Both the position numbers and the translations under genes were made by a program. Of a stretch of DNA of 64,000 nt, positions 21,490-32,082 are shown piece by piece (within the stretch, counting starts at the first letter, position 1; the number at the start of each line of letters is the position of its first letter). The notes under the pieces were generated by a model. The model was given only the letters and a program-made list of their open reading frames with translations, ran no database searches and was not told the origin of the DNA. This DNA is from Hippopus hippopus (Eukaryota; Mollusca; Bivalvia; Cardiida; Cardiidae), in NCBI GenBank assembly GCA_946811185.2, contig OX328112.1, positions 3,162,001-3,226,000 of the forward strand, in the 5' to 3' direction.

Positions 21490-22058
21490 ACTCCAAGAAA
21501 GTAAAGAGTCTGTGAGCCATTTCTGACGGAATGACAGACAAAACATTTTAGTGTGAATCGATGCTTGGCATGGTTTGATTGGCAGCTGTAGGAAGCAGAC
21601 AATAAAAAAGAATGCTAGTTTACTTCATCATGACATTATTATCTGCAAACAGAACATACTGTAAATGTATACTTTTATCTACTGGAAGTTGCGTTAAATA
21701 AGTTTTGAAATACAGAGAACCCAACCAAGACTTTGACTGGGCCCGTATTTACCATACATATCCCATTTACTTTACGACAATAATGTGTAAACCAGTCATA
21801 TTTTATAAATAAATTACCGGAAAACCACTTTTATCTAAAATAAACCACGTAGTTAAAAAATGAACCATGTTCGTCCGATATTGAAGCAAGAACAGATTTG
21901 GATTTATGACGCTTTATTCAGTTTCCTAGATGTTTTAGATTTTAGAAAGTTGTGTCACTGATGAAGCACTGTCATTTATTTTGGGGGTCATTTGAGTTGA
22001 AATTGCGTCAATGACACAGGATTTGTGAACCAGGGAAAACCCTGAGGAGGGTACTACC
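21490..22058. other. Non-coding stretch
   Basis: No supported gene. The phrase CTGAGGAGGGTACTACCTTAA precedes the next MITE fragment. Confidence 0.35.
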
Positions 22059-22062
22059 TTAA

Positions 22063-22245
22063 GGACGCTCATGAAAAAGATTTTTTTAAAACATTTTATC
22101 ACAACGGAGAAAATCCTGGTAACTCACTATGTTTCCTACCCTTTCTCAGACTGATTTAAACATCTCAGCAACATTTGATTTGTCCTCTGCAAATACTTTC
22201 AATTAAGACCAGTCTAAATATTTTGAAGTTTGCCACAGATGTCAA
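22063..22245 (+). mobile_element. Family A MITE, decayed subfamily copy
   Basis: It follows TTAA (22059-22062). Its closest relatives are the copies at 15642 and 15843, with the same AGCAACATTTGATTTGTC stretch and the same AGATGTCAACCCC right end. The palindrome is lost. Confidence 0.6.
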
Positions 22246-22451
22246 CCCCCATCCTCGGAACCCAGGTTTAAGCATTACGTTACTCTCCATGCATTACCCC
22301 TGGGAAAATTGACTAGCAAATTCTCGTTTCTAATGAATATTCATATGGTCGGGAAGTACCCTAATAGCCAATCGAAACATCGATAACATAGTAGGGAGGA
22401 CAATTTTATTTCATCATTTACTAAAAATAACCTTGGAAAAAAAACCCAAGG

Positions 22452-23490
22452 TTGTCAACAAATATGGCGGCCGTCGGCATGCTGGTCTCCTGTGAGGTAT
22501 GCCATTCTGCAATGAACAGATGCAATCGCACTGCTGCTCTCCTGTTTGCATTAGAAAAATGCAGTTTAATTATGATACACCTAGCTGCACGAGCAAACTG
22601 TGGGGGTGGAGCAAGGGAGGGTAAACGAAACGTGACCCTAAGGAATTCTTTACATTACGTCAAAAAAAAAAAAATACTGAAACCGGACAGGATACTTCAG
22701 CATTATCCAAGACCAACAGACTATATTCAGAATCAGCAAGCATTTGTTAACAATTTCATTTTATCATTACCAAATAAAGGAACTGACTCGATGCTTAAAA
22801 GAGTGATGGGGGTAAAATACCATGAACGAAGTTGACACCGTATTCCTACATAGGCAAACACAAACTGCCTAACTGCATTGAGAGAACATACTACAGGTGA
22901 TGTCTCTATGGAAATCATAGGAACTAAAGATCAAACCGATTCAGTTAACTGGCATTTACATATGTACTTGAGAATCACGGCATCAAATGCCAAAGTATGT
23001 AGTGCTGTGACAAAGAGAGGGCAGTATTCTCTACTGGTGAAAGGGGCCACCAAGACTTAAATCACTTAAGTATGGAATCCATAATGGACAGGTTGCTGAT
23101 GCACACTTTTGTGAAATATATATCTTAGCCCAGGACAGCATGCAACAAGGAGTGGATTTTGGGTAAATCCAAACTCCCCTAAATTTGAATGTAGCCCAGA
23201 TGGCCTTATTTATGAAGAAGATAAGTTAGTGAGCATTCTGGAGGTCAAGTGTCCCTATTGTTTGCAAAGTTTGCATCCTTTGGATATTGAAAACTATCCA
23301 GCACCACAGAAAAATCAACTTTGTTACAAATTAAAGCATGGGTCAATGCATCATAAAGAGAACCATGCATTTTATTATCAAGTTCAAATGCAAATGGCTG
23401 TCTGTAATGTCAGTTACTGTAACTTTTTTTGTGTGGACACCTACAGGTTAATATCATCAAAGAATTGACAGAGGCTATACTTTTTGGAAT
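22452..23490 (+). pseudogene. SWIM-finger plus YqaJ nuclease pseudogene
   Basis: The first frame (22452-22835) has CEVCHSAMNRCNRTAALLFA, close to a SWIM zinc finger (C-x-C...C-x-H followed by a helix rich in Ala and Leu), but the zinc-binding His is Arg. The second block (22878-23060) has RITASNAK, the usual opening of the YqaJ nuclease domain. The third (about 23150-23468) has the catalytic core: SPDG (metal-binding Asp), LEVKCPYC (Glu-x-Lys) and YYQVQMQMAV (the conserved Gln helix). A frameshift separates the second and third blocks, with SLKYGIHNGQVAD readable in another frame between them. YqaJ domains are PD-(D/E)xK exonucleases best known from phage recombination. Animal copies with SWIM fingers are, from memory, common in molluscs and cnidarians and probably travel with DNA transposons. 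The breaks make this copy non-functional. Confidence 0.75.
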
Positions 23491-23619
23491 GATCTTAAAT
23501 CAAAATTGCTGAAATTTCATCATAACATACTTTTACTAGAATACTTTGAAATGAGGGTTCCAAGGTGGCTCATGCCTGCAAATCTTTAATACTTTATTAA
23601 ACAACTCTGAGTGTTGATG

Positions 23620-23815
23620 ACACTGATGTTAAAAGCTTTAAAAACAGTGTGAAAAAGGAGACAGTGCAGTTAACCAGCATTGCCTCCTTTTTCTACAATG
23701 TTTTCCATGCTTTCCATCAATTGAGCCACGTTTAATTTGTTATCTGCAAATGCTTACATTGTAAACCAGTCTAAAATTTTCTCATGTGGTACAGACTTGA
23801 ACCTTTGAGTTCTTG
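23620..23815 (+). mobile_element. Family A MITE, diverged
   Basis: The arms GAAAAAGGAGACAGTGC and GCATTGCCTCCTTTTTC have shifted in parallel away from the family consensus. The right end is CTCATGTGGTACAG. No TTAA remains on either side. Confidence 0.65.
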
Positions 23816-24200
23816 CAATGAGACTCTTTACACCTGTAGCATCAACTTTTCTTAACAAAGATATACATGTACACATAGTTGCAGAATAGGGATAAAATAA
23901 TGTCTGAAAGAAGGTAACAAATTACCTTGGTTCCTGTAAACTACAGTATTAGTAAAATTTGCAGGCTCTAAGTGCTTGCTTAAAGCCTTTCCTTCATTGT
24001 TTTCAAATGATCATCTACTATATCATAACCCTTTACTAAAAATTGGTCTTTTTGTTACTGTATCAAAAACAGATTACAGAATGGAAAAAGGGAAGAAATG
24101 CTTGCAATATCCAAGTCCTTCAGTTTTTCTTAAAATTTTATTTTAAAAATGTATCTTACTGTACAATCAATAATGCATGTTGACCACACAACCCTATGTT
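23816..24200. other. Non-coding stretch
   Basis: No supported gene. Confidence 0.35.
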
Positions 24201-24540
24201 TTAATCATTCCAAGGAGAAAGGCTTTTGAACCAGCATTTTCTCCATTTGCCACAATGTTTTCACCTGCTGAGAGCCAAAATCAATTATTTTAGCCACATA
24301 CAAGTTGTAAAAGTTTTTCACCATTTACCACACAATCCAGAAGAAAAAAGGCCTTTGAAAACATAAACATGGTGAGAAAAGTAGAAAATGCTGGTAAACA
24401 GCATTTTCTATTGTTTCCACCATGTTTTCTACTTATCCACAAACCAATTTCAGTTTTCATTAACATTGATTTTGTTGTCTGCAAATGCTTCAAAATTCAA
24501 TTTGGACTAGTCTAACACTTTGTCGTCTGGTAAAGCATTA
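24201..24540 (+). mobile_element. Two overlapping decayed family A copies
   Basis: A left-end fragment (24190-24260) whose two arms are fused at CTTTTGAACCAGCATTTTCTCC is followed by a better copy from 24318. That copy has CATTTACCACACAATCC, arms around GCTGGTAAACAGC, and a right end TCGTCTGGTAAAGCATTA. Confidence 0.65.
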
Positions 24541-24778
24541 GATTATGACATGTGTGAAATTGTGTTATCTCGTAAAGATTAAGTTCATGTTGATAATCCA
24601 TACTTGTAAATGTACTTTTCAAGAATGTTCCTTTATGGTAAACTTGCTGTATGAATTACCAAGGTAAAACTCCAGTACATGTAACTGTTGTACGTAAATA
24701 ATTGATGATGAAAAATAAAACTTGATTGTGAAGCACGTATGTCTTGTTCCAACTTTATCTTTTTTTAACCCTTTACCA

Positions 24779-24986
24779 AACAATCCCTGGTTTTTACAAC
24801 CAAGAGCAAGAAGCCGTCTGAAAACGTGGGAAAAGGAGAAAGTGCTGGTAACCAGCATTTTCTCCTTTTCCCACAATGTTTTCTACTCTACTGAAGTCAA
24901 ATTTCAATTTTCAGGTCACATTTATTTTGTCGTCAGCAAATGCTTTCAACTTGGACAAGTCTAAAACTTTGTTGTTTGGCAAAGAG
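24779..24986 (+). mobile_element. Family A TTAA MITE, complete (208 bp)
   Basis: TTAA lies at 24775-24778 and 24987-24990. The left arm lacks ATT (GAAAACGTGGG), while the right arm keeps the full CCCACAATGTTTTC. The deletion is therefore asymmetric, unlike the symmetric one at 57376. Confidence 0.9.
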
Positions 24987-25094
24987 TTAAATAAGCACTC
25001 TCAAAAATGTCATATCATTGAACTTCCACAAGATGACATTTCAATCGTTTAGGCATTCGTAGAGTTGGTAAAGTAACACAAATTATGAGGGCAT

Positions 25095-25320
25095 TTTCTT
25101 TAACACTCATGCAAACAATCCCAAGATTTAATTACCCAAGAGACTTCATAAAATGTAGTGAAAAAGGGAAAAATGCTTGTGATCAGCATTTTTCCTCTTC
25201 CCACAATGTTTTCTAAGAAACTAACTTCAATTTCTGAGTCACATTTATTTTGTTGTCTGTAAATGCTTTAGATTTGGACAAGTCTAACATTTTGTAGTTT
25301 TATGAGGATTTAAAACATTG
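25095..25320 (+). mobile_element. Family A MITE, decayed
   Basis: AATGTAGTGAAAAAGGG faces TTTTTCCTCTTCCCACAATG. TTATTTTGTTGTCTGTAAATGC follows. The terminal repeats are lost. Confidence 0.55.
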
Positions 25321-25908
25321 TATGAAAAGGAGAACAACTAGGTTTCCTACATTTTCCCTCTCACAAATTTAATGCATCACATTCATGAATGCATCACATT
25401 CATGTATGCTCTGAAACAGAGGCAGAAAACATGAATAATTAATTGAATTAGTTTTCTGTATCCCTGAATCATGTTTTTGGTAACTCTTCAAAACAACTCT
25501 ATTGTATCGAGGCAACAGTTTGCTCATATATTAAAGTTTCTTTATTACTTTGGCTTCAAAATGCCCTGCCCCAGAACACTAGCACAATACCAAAAGACAA
25601 TAAATTTATGGCACTGTGTACATACTGGTAGTTTTTTTTTTAGGACCATTACATCTATTTCTCAAATAGAAGTTGTTGTTATGCAAGAACAACACTGTGT
25701 ACTTTTTTAGCAGAACAGCACTGTGTATTTTTTTAAACTGTAAGCCCTATCACAGTGATAGATGGAAAATCTTCAGAAGATCTAGATCTAAACGAATGAT
25801 ATTTCCTAAGTATTTCACAGATTTTAATTTGGAATAGGGGCTACAATTCACAATTACAATCTGTTTTCCTTCTGACCATTGTGTGGATGACTCCACACTC
25901 AAGTCTGC
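25321..25908. other. Non-coding stretch
   Basis: A 12-bp direct repeat (GCATCACATTCATG-type, 25374-25405) and a duplicated CAGCACTGTGTA-like phrase (25692, 25716) are the only structure. The minus-strand candidate exon begins downstream. Confidence 0.4.
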
Positions 25909-26025
25909 CTAGTTGAAACTGTCTTGCAAAGAATGAAGGGCTTCCACTGCTTCAAAAAGCTGTCTCTTACTGACAAGTGCTGCTCATGCTGTTGGGGCAT
26001 TCCTTTTGCGTGAGAAATGATCAAC
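25909..26025 (-). CDS. Candidate terminal exon, minus strand
   Basis: Read on the minus strand, an acceptor (ATATTTCAG) at 26026-26034 opens a frame VDHFSRKRNAPTA. A TGA follows at 25984-25986, and the same frame then continues AALVSKRQLFEAVEALHSL to a TAG at 25909-25911. The acceptor phase matches the donor phase of the exon at 27042-27113. The joined peptide context (PATFTLQE then VDHFSRKR) reads naturally, so the two may belong to one gene. I do not recognise the family. The TGA is either the true end (a 13-residue tail) or a disabling mutation. The continuing open frame favours a mutation. Confidence 0.4.
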
Positions 26026-26109
26026 CTGAAATATAAAAGAACTTTCATTGACTCATTATTCTACAGAAGTTAAATAAAACTGTCAAGCTGATAGTAAAAA
26101 CCCAAACTA

Positions 26110-26250
26110 CCATTTTGGTGAAAAATATCTCGTTGGACAGTATATATCCAAGATCAGAATGATTTTTTGCATAGTCTTATCTAAATCTACTCTGTCAGCA
26201 AAAGGTCAGCAAGTCACACTTAGCAGCTTAAGGGTCAATTCTTTAACAAG
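26110..26250 (+). mobile_element. Family B MITE, decayed
   Basis: CCAAGATCAGAATG and AGTCTTATCTAAATCTAC keep the family core order. AGCAAAAGGTCAGCAAGTC and TTAGCAGCTTAAGGGTCAA match its right side. The palindrome is largely eroded. Confidence 0.5.
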
Positions 26251-26322
26251 ACTAGATCTATAAAAATTTTGACTGATTCCATAGTTTAACATATTTTCAT
26301 GGAACAAAATTATGTTGCTTAA

Positions 26323-26543
26323 CCCATTACCACACAATCCCTACTTTTGACGACCCTGAGAAAGAAGCCTTTAGAAAACATTGTGGGAAAAGGAGAAAAT
26401 GCTGGTAACCAGCATTTTCTCCTTTTCCCACAATGTTTTCTACCCTTCACAAAACAAGTTTCAAATTTTCAGTGACTTTTAACTTTTCGTCTGCAAATGC
26501 TTTCGATTTGGACAAACCTAAAATTTTATCGTTTGGTAATGAG
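26323..26543 (+). mobile_element. Family A TTAA MITE, complete (221 bp)
   Basis: TTAA lies at 26319-26322 and 26544-26547. It is nearly identical to the copy at 6033 (same CATTAC left end, same TTTGGTAATGAG right end), so the two probably came from one recent source. It lies in the proposed intron between the minus-strand exons at 25909 and 27042. Confidence 0.93.
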
Positions 26544-26649
26544 TTAAACCACATAAAAGACAAAGTAAGTGGATGGAAAACTATAAAATGCTGGTTTCTA
26601 GTATTTTATCATTTTTCTGCAATGCTTTCAAATCTTCTATGGATTTTAC

Positions 26650-26850
26650 CTTTACCAAATGACAAAATTTTTGACTTGTCCAGATTTAAAGCATTTGCAG
26701 ACAACAAAATAAACGTGACTCAAAAATTGAAACTGACTTAAGAAGAATAGAAAATATTCTGAGAAAAGGAGAAAATGCTGGTTACCAGCATTTTTTCCTT
26801 TTCCCACAATGTTTTCAGAGGGCTTCTTCGTCTGGGTCATAAAAAACAGG
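26650..26850 (-). mobile_element. Family A MITE, inverted, near complete
   Basis: The left end CTTTACCAAATGACAAAA follows TTAC (a mutated TTAA, 26646-26649). The right end lies at TTAA 26851-26854. The palindrome centre is GGTTACC. It lies about 100 bp from the copy at 26323 in opposite orientation, so the two could pair over long stretches. Confidence 0.85.
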
Positions 26851-27041
26851 TTAAGCAAAGAGAAAAAAAAAAAATCAAGCTTAGGGACATTCTAGAAGAG
26901 AAAAATAATGAATATGATAGCTTAATATGAAGTTAACATAATACATGTACACAAACAAGAGGAAGGACACAGATTTAACATACAATGGCATCGGGGCCAA
27001 AATATCGTATTTTCTTTAATAAGGAGACACCAGGATCTTAC

Positions 27042-27113
27042 CTCTTGCAGTGTAAACGTAGCTGGTATGGGATCAGGATGCTTATCGGTAGGTCCAACCC
27101 AGCCAATGAAATG
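27042..27113 (-). CDS. Candidate internal exon, 24 codons, minus strand
   Basis: An acceptor TACATTTAG ends at 27114, and a strong donor (CAAGAG then GTAAGA) follows at 27041. The 72-nt exon between them is open in phase 0 and reads HFIGWVGPTDKHPDPIPATF plus four residues. An in-frame stop sits immediately upstream of the AG, as expected at an intron boundary. I do not recognise the family. Its first exon would lie at higher coordinates but was not found. The next exon downstream is probably 25909-26025. Confidence 0.4.
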
Positions 27114-27821
27114 CTAAATGTACAAATATAAGTCCATTTCTTCATTTTTTTCAACCGTGAAATCCTCCCGTCCGCAAGCAGGAAGCCATCTTTCACATTA
27201 TTCCTTGTTGGTTTTCGGCTTTTGGAAGGGCATCTATCCGACCTTTTTCATGTGTGGTCTTTTAGCATATCTGCTATCACTGTTGCACGTACCATAGCAG
27301 AAATGTCGAGTTGTGCCCGAATTTAATTTAAATATTTGCACGGTGTTTTCCTTTCAGTCGTCCATTTCTATGTGTTGACTGTTGCGAGAGTCGGTCAGTT
27401 TGTACGACCACAGGCGCACACTAATAAGAGGAGTCTAGGTAATTTAAAATACTTCTTATCTGACGATCTGTGCTATACAGGGACGACACTATAAAGCTGT
27501 GTGTGCGATTTTAACTGACAATCTTTTGGTGCTACGCCGAAAATCTCTTATAATCGCTTCTCGATTGTGGTGTTGATGGGCGTCGCCATATTTAAAGCAT
27601 CGCTCAGCTTGATTTGCAACGAGTGATGTGATTGGATATCGACAAGTAAAAAATAGAAATGACGTCGTATATGTGATAAAAATAGTTCAATTTTTCTCAA
27701 GGAAACACTGAGATTAACAATCAAAATGCTTCATGAATTATTCATGAGAACGAGAAAACACTAGTGAAATAACCCAGGGTCGATTACAGAATGAATCGAA
27801 ACTGGGTCAACGAGGATGGTC
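27114..27821. other. Non-coding, CpG-richer stretch
   Basis: The GC and CpG content is higher than the surroundings (27150-27620). It could hold a minus-strand promoter and first exon for the exon at 27042, but no start codon with a donor could be fixed. Confidence 0.3.
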
Positions 27822-28023
27822 AACCCCTTACCAAGCAATCCTGACACTGAACGAGCCCGGGGAAGAAGACTTATCAAAACATTCTGGAAAAAGGAGAAAA
27901 TACTGAGAACAAGTATTTTTTCATTTTACACAGAGTTTTTTTTCCTTTCTAACACAAATTCAATGTTTTCAGTAGTTTTCGATTACTGTTGTCTGCAAAT
28001 GCTTTGAAATTGTCGTCTGGCAA
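27822..28023 (+). mobile_element. Family A MITE, diverged
   Basis: The left end CCCCTTACCAAGCAATCC follows TCAA rather than TTAA. The arms are GAAAAAGGAGAAAATACTG and CAAGTATTTTTTCATTTT. The right end GTCGTCTGGCAAAG runs to GTAACA. Confidence 0.65.
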
Positions 28024-28117
28024 AGTAACATGGCTAAATTTGTCTTGAAAAGGATAGAAAACATTGTGGGAAATGGACAAAAAAAATTGGTTATTGGCAT
28101 TTTCAAACAAGTTTTAA

Positions 28118-28302
28118 CCCTTAAAGAGTCTTTCATAACTATAGTTGCCCTTACGGCTAGTGTAGATCAAGATCAGGGTGCTCAAAATGTGCAGCCAGAT
28201 CTCTGATCTTCACTGTTGGCTTTGATGAAAGTAATAGATGAAAGCAACCATGTAACTGCAATTATTTGGGACATATTTCTTAGACAAGAATGTCTGATGG
28301 GT
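28118..28302 (+). mobile_element. Family B MITE joined to a family A copy
   Basis: It starts after TTAA (28114-28117) with CCCTTAAAGAGTC. The core is GTGTAGATCAAGATCAGG then AGATCTCTGATCTTCACTG. It ends at a TTAA (28303-28306) which is also the start of the next, family A, copy. Confidence 0.65.
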
Positions 28303-28306
28303 TTAA

Positions 28307-28523
28307 CTCTGCCAAACAACAACAACATTTTAGACTAATCTATATTAAAAGCATTTGCAGACAACAAAATAACTGTGGATCAACTGTGGTGAAATTTGGC
28401 TTTGAAAAGGTAGAAAAAATTCTGGGAAGAAGAGAAAATGCCATAACCAGCGTGTACTTCTTTTTCCAACTTGTTTTCAAAAGTTACAAGGGTCGTTGAA
28501 ATTTGGGATTGTATGGTAAAGGG
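28307..28523 (-). mobile_element. Family A MITE, inverted, diverged
   Basis: The left end CTCTGCCAAACAACAACAAC follows the TTAA shared with family B. The right end TGTATGGTAAAGGG precedes TTAT (mutated TTAA). The palindrome is eroded at GCCATAACCAGCG. Confidence 0.7.
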
Positions 28524-28527
28524 TTAT

Positions 28528-29559
28528 TTGGAGCTCAAGGGGTTAAAAGCAATTTTCATTAGGATTGTCAAAACTTGTGTTTATTTGGTAAGGGTTAAAG
28601 GCCCAGTAGAGGCCAAAATATCAAAGCAGGTGTCATGATAAATTTTAACTTTAATTATACCATTTAAAAGTATAGAAAATATTGTGGAGACAATAGTCTT
28701 TTTATCAGTGGTTGGGAGAGTAGCTGGCAGAAAAAAGAATCTTAAAATCAGGCAAAAAGTAAACAAAATACACGGCTACCTGGCAGGTTTTAACCTAGTT
28801 TTGAAATTAATACATGGATCCATGGTGATAACATAAACCGACTTCCTTGGTTACTGTTGCCAAGGGCTCCCAAACAACCACAGTAATGCATATACAGTAC
28901 AGCAGATAGCCTACTTAAATCATGCTACCATGACTATTTCTCTTGATAAAATTCCGGAAAAAAAAAATTCTTTTTTCATATGTTTCTGCCGATGATGAAT
29001 TCTCAGTAAGTAATTTAAAGATGCTTGAACTAATTTACACAAGGATATGTACAAAAATGGTGAATTACGGGGACTACGAACAATGTAACAGATCTACTTG
29101 TATTTTACCAAAGTTTTGAACTTCAATGAGAAAGAATAAAACACATCAACAAAACTCTGTTTTGCCACAGAATAATAGAATTAAAGATACCTGGTACTTA
29201 CTGTTTTCGTAAGGTTAGTAAAGTCATCTGAACATCATACCCAATTAAATAACATTGAATTACGAGTATTTCGAAAAATTTGTAGATTGCCTGATTCTAC
29301 AGAGAGGTGTAAGTTTATGAAATATTTCAATATCAGGTTGAGAGAAAAAGGGTTGTCTGATGATTTTATAATGCGTAAAGTGTGTCGTCAATTAGCAAAC
29401 TTGTTAATATCATTGACGGTAGTTTGTTTTATCTTATGATATACTGAAGACAACGGGTGGTCAAGTTGATTACAGTGGCAAATTGGTTTGCAATCAAACA
29501 CACTTCCTATCAACAGTTTACCGACACACCCTTTGAATTGGCAGATGTGCTAATCCACT
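28528..29559. other. Non-coding stretch
   Basis: It contains the dispersed repeat shared with 10249-10335 (28655-28740) and otherwise nothing supported. Confidence 0.4.
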
Positions 29560-29563
29560 TTAA

Positions 29564-31028
29564 CTCTTCACCAAACGAAAAAATTTTAGAACAATCCAAA
29601 CTCAAACCAATTGCAGACAACGAAATAAAGGACTCATCAATTGAAATTTGTTTTTTTAAAGAGCACAAAACACTGAGAAAAGGAGACAAGAGGGCCATGA
29701 TGGCCCTGAAGTCGCTCACCTGATTCTTTTGACCAAACATGACCCATTTTTAATCTTTTTCGAGATATTATGAGAAACATTATATCAAGCTTTCATAATT
29801 ATTGGACTGAAAATTTGGCCTCTAGCTTGTACACACGCTTTCTCTAGAATTTCTCTCAGTGACCTATTTTTTAGCCAAACATAGCCCATTTTCCCATTGT
29901 AGATATCATCAAGACAAACATTCTGACCAACTTCCAAGAGTTGTGGACTGAAAATGTAGCCTCTAGAGCGTACAGAAGGTTTTTCTATGATTTGACCTAG
30001 TGACCTAGTTTTTGACCTGATATAACCCATTTTGGAACTCGTCCATGATGTCATCAAGACAAACATTCTGACCAACTTTCAAGAGTTTTGGACTGAAAAT
30101 GTGGCCTCTAGAGCGTACACAAGGTTTTTCTAAGATTTGACCTAGTGACCTAGTTTTTGACCCCACATGACCCATTTTTGAACTCGTCTAAGATGTCATC
30201 AAGACAAACATCCTGATCAACTTTCATGAGTATCGGACTGAAAATGTGGCCTCTAGAGTGTACACAAGGTTTTTCTAAGATTTGACCTAGTGACCTAGTT
30301 TTTGACCCGACATGACCCATTTTCAAACTCATCCGAGATATCATCAAGACAAATCTTCTGACCAAGTTTCATGAGTATCGGACTGAAAATGTGGCCTCCT
30401 TAGTGTACACAAGGTTTTTCTAAGATTTGACCTAGTGACCTAGTTTTTGACCCGACATGACCCATTTTTGAACTCGTCTGAGATATCATCAAGACAAACA
30501 TTCTGACCAAATTTCAAGACTTTTGGACTGAAAATGTAGCCTCTAGATTGTACACAAGGTTTTTCAAAGATTTGACCTAGTGACCTAGTTTTTGACCCGA
30601 CATGACCCATTTTTGAACTCATCTGAGATATTATCAAGACAAACATTCTGACCAAGTTTCATGAGTATCGGACTGAAAATGTGGCCTCTAGAGCGTACAC
30701 AAGGTTTTTCTAAGATTTGACCTAGTGACCTAGTTTTTGACCCGACATGACCCATTTTCAAACTCATCTGAGATATCATCAAGACAAACATTCTGACCAA
30801 GTTTCAGGAGTATCGGACTGAAAATGTGGCCTGTAGAGCGTACACAAGGTAAAAGTTGACGACACATGTCGCACGACGGACACAGCATGATCACAAAAGC
30901 TCACCTTGAGCGCTTTGTGCTCAGGTGAGCTAAAAATGAATGTTACCGGCATTTACTCCTTTTTCCACAAGGCTTTCAAAAGCTGTCTTTCTCAGGGTCG
31001 TTAAAACTCGGGCTACTGTGGTAAATGG
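29564..31028 (-). mobile_element. Family A MITE split by a tandem-array element
   Basis: The left half (29564-29689) starts after TTAA (29560-29563) with CTCTTCACCAAACG and reaches GAGAAAAGGAGA. The right half (30936-31028) resumes AATGTTACCGGCATTTACTCC and ends TGTGGTAAATGG before TTAA (31029-31032). The array element fills the hairpin centre with no visible duplication. The junction is an A/A (T/T on the other strand). Confidence 0.85.
29690..30935 (+). mobile_element. Helentron-like element with exact 145-bp tandem array
   Basis: It opens ACAAGAGGGCCATGATGGCC. The motif GACCTAGTGACCTAG starts at 29994, 30139, 30284, 30429, 30574 and 30719, so the period is exactly 145 bp with no indel over six units. 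After the array comes a GTCGCACGACGGACACAGC block, then a terminal hairpin pairing AGCTCACCTTGAGC with GCTCAGGTGAGCT, and the end. There is no terminal inverted repeat and no target duplication, and it inserted between T and T. These features fit non-autonomous Helentrons, such as the bivalve pearl-type elements. That assignment is inference. Confidence 0.75.
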
Positions 31029-31032
31029 TTAA

Positions 31033-32040
31033 AACAGCCAAGTTAAAAGAAAAATTTACAAGTTGCCTATTGAGCTGAACTTTCACCAGTACAGAATTTA
31101 GACTTTTTTTTATAATTGAAATCTACTGTTAGTGAGGAAGCCAGTAAGAGCTACATGTCAATGTGCTTATTGTAAATACTAGATAGTTTAAACCCAAGAC
31201 TTTACTGCATGTAATTTGCAGTCTGATCTATATCTACACATTCAGCATATTCTCCATGCAGGGTTAAGATTAACGACAAACTGAAACATTGATGACAAGT
31301 GCCACTTTTTGGATGTGCACTGGTTATTAAACAAGGTTAGATATTCAAGTAAACATATTGTCTTTTTATTAGTATTTCATATAGATCTATTTTTACCTTT
31401 GTTTTCTACTTTAAAACATTTGTGTCTCTTTCAGAGGGGAAAAAAAAAAAACTATAGCATTTATTAATCCATTGTGTAATGTAGCACTGATCAGAACTCT
31501 TTACATATGCCCCATTTTCAGTCATTATCATAATTCAAACTTGTCTACAGCCTCTGCATGATCTCACGTCAGCGGTACACATTCGCAAAACACATATTTT
31601 AAACTTTTTCTTAAATTCAAATGGTTAAAACGCAAAATGAACAAGATATCTGTTTGTAAAACAGTCATGCCCCCCTACTGCCACATTGATACAGGAAGTG
31701 GCACAGTTCATAAACTGATATCAAAAGAATTGATTGGGAAATATCGATGTCATCTTTTTCATTTATAGCCCACTTCAATTCTTAAACGTGATAATCTGTC
31801 AACAGTTCGCATAATTATACACACCGCCATGTGTATACATACAAGATTGTACACAGTAGCCGATACACAGACTGGGTTATCGATTTTCTTTTCGGCACAC
31901 GCGTTTGACTTCCATTTTTTCCCAGTCGACTTCAATGCTTAACATGTCCCCGATAATATGCGAATAAAATGTTGGAGCCACAAGTTGAGCCACATATGAT
32001 GATTTTTGAGACACTTTAATTTTTTTTTGAGCAAATGGCT
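31033..32040. other. Non-coding stretch
   Basis: A weak family B core trace (CAGTCTGATCTATATCTACA, 31221-31240, with AGGGTTAA at 31261) is present. Otherwise nothing supported. Confidence 0.4.
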
Positions 32041-32082
32041 GAAGTGGCGAATGGCAGTGCAGGCCCTGAATCATCTGGTGGT

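Noticed and set aside
22452..23490. Phage or viral insertion suggested by the YqaJ domain
   Set aside because: The SWIM finger partner, A/T-rich animal context and lack of other phage genes fit the metazoan YqaJ family better.
30150..30800. Regular series of 71-codon minus-strand open frames that look like a repeat protein
   Set aside because: They recur every 145 bp because of the DNA repeat. 145 is not a multiple of 3, so each frame runs out in the next unit and no continuous protein is possible.
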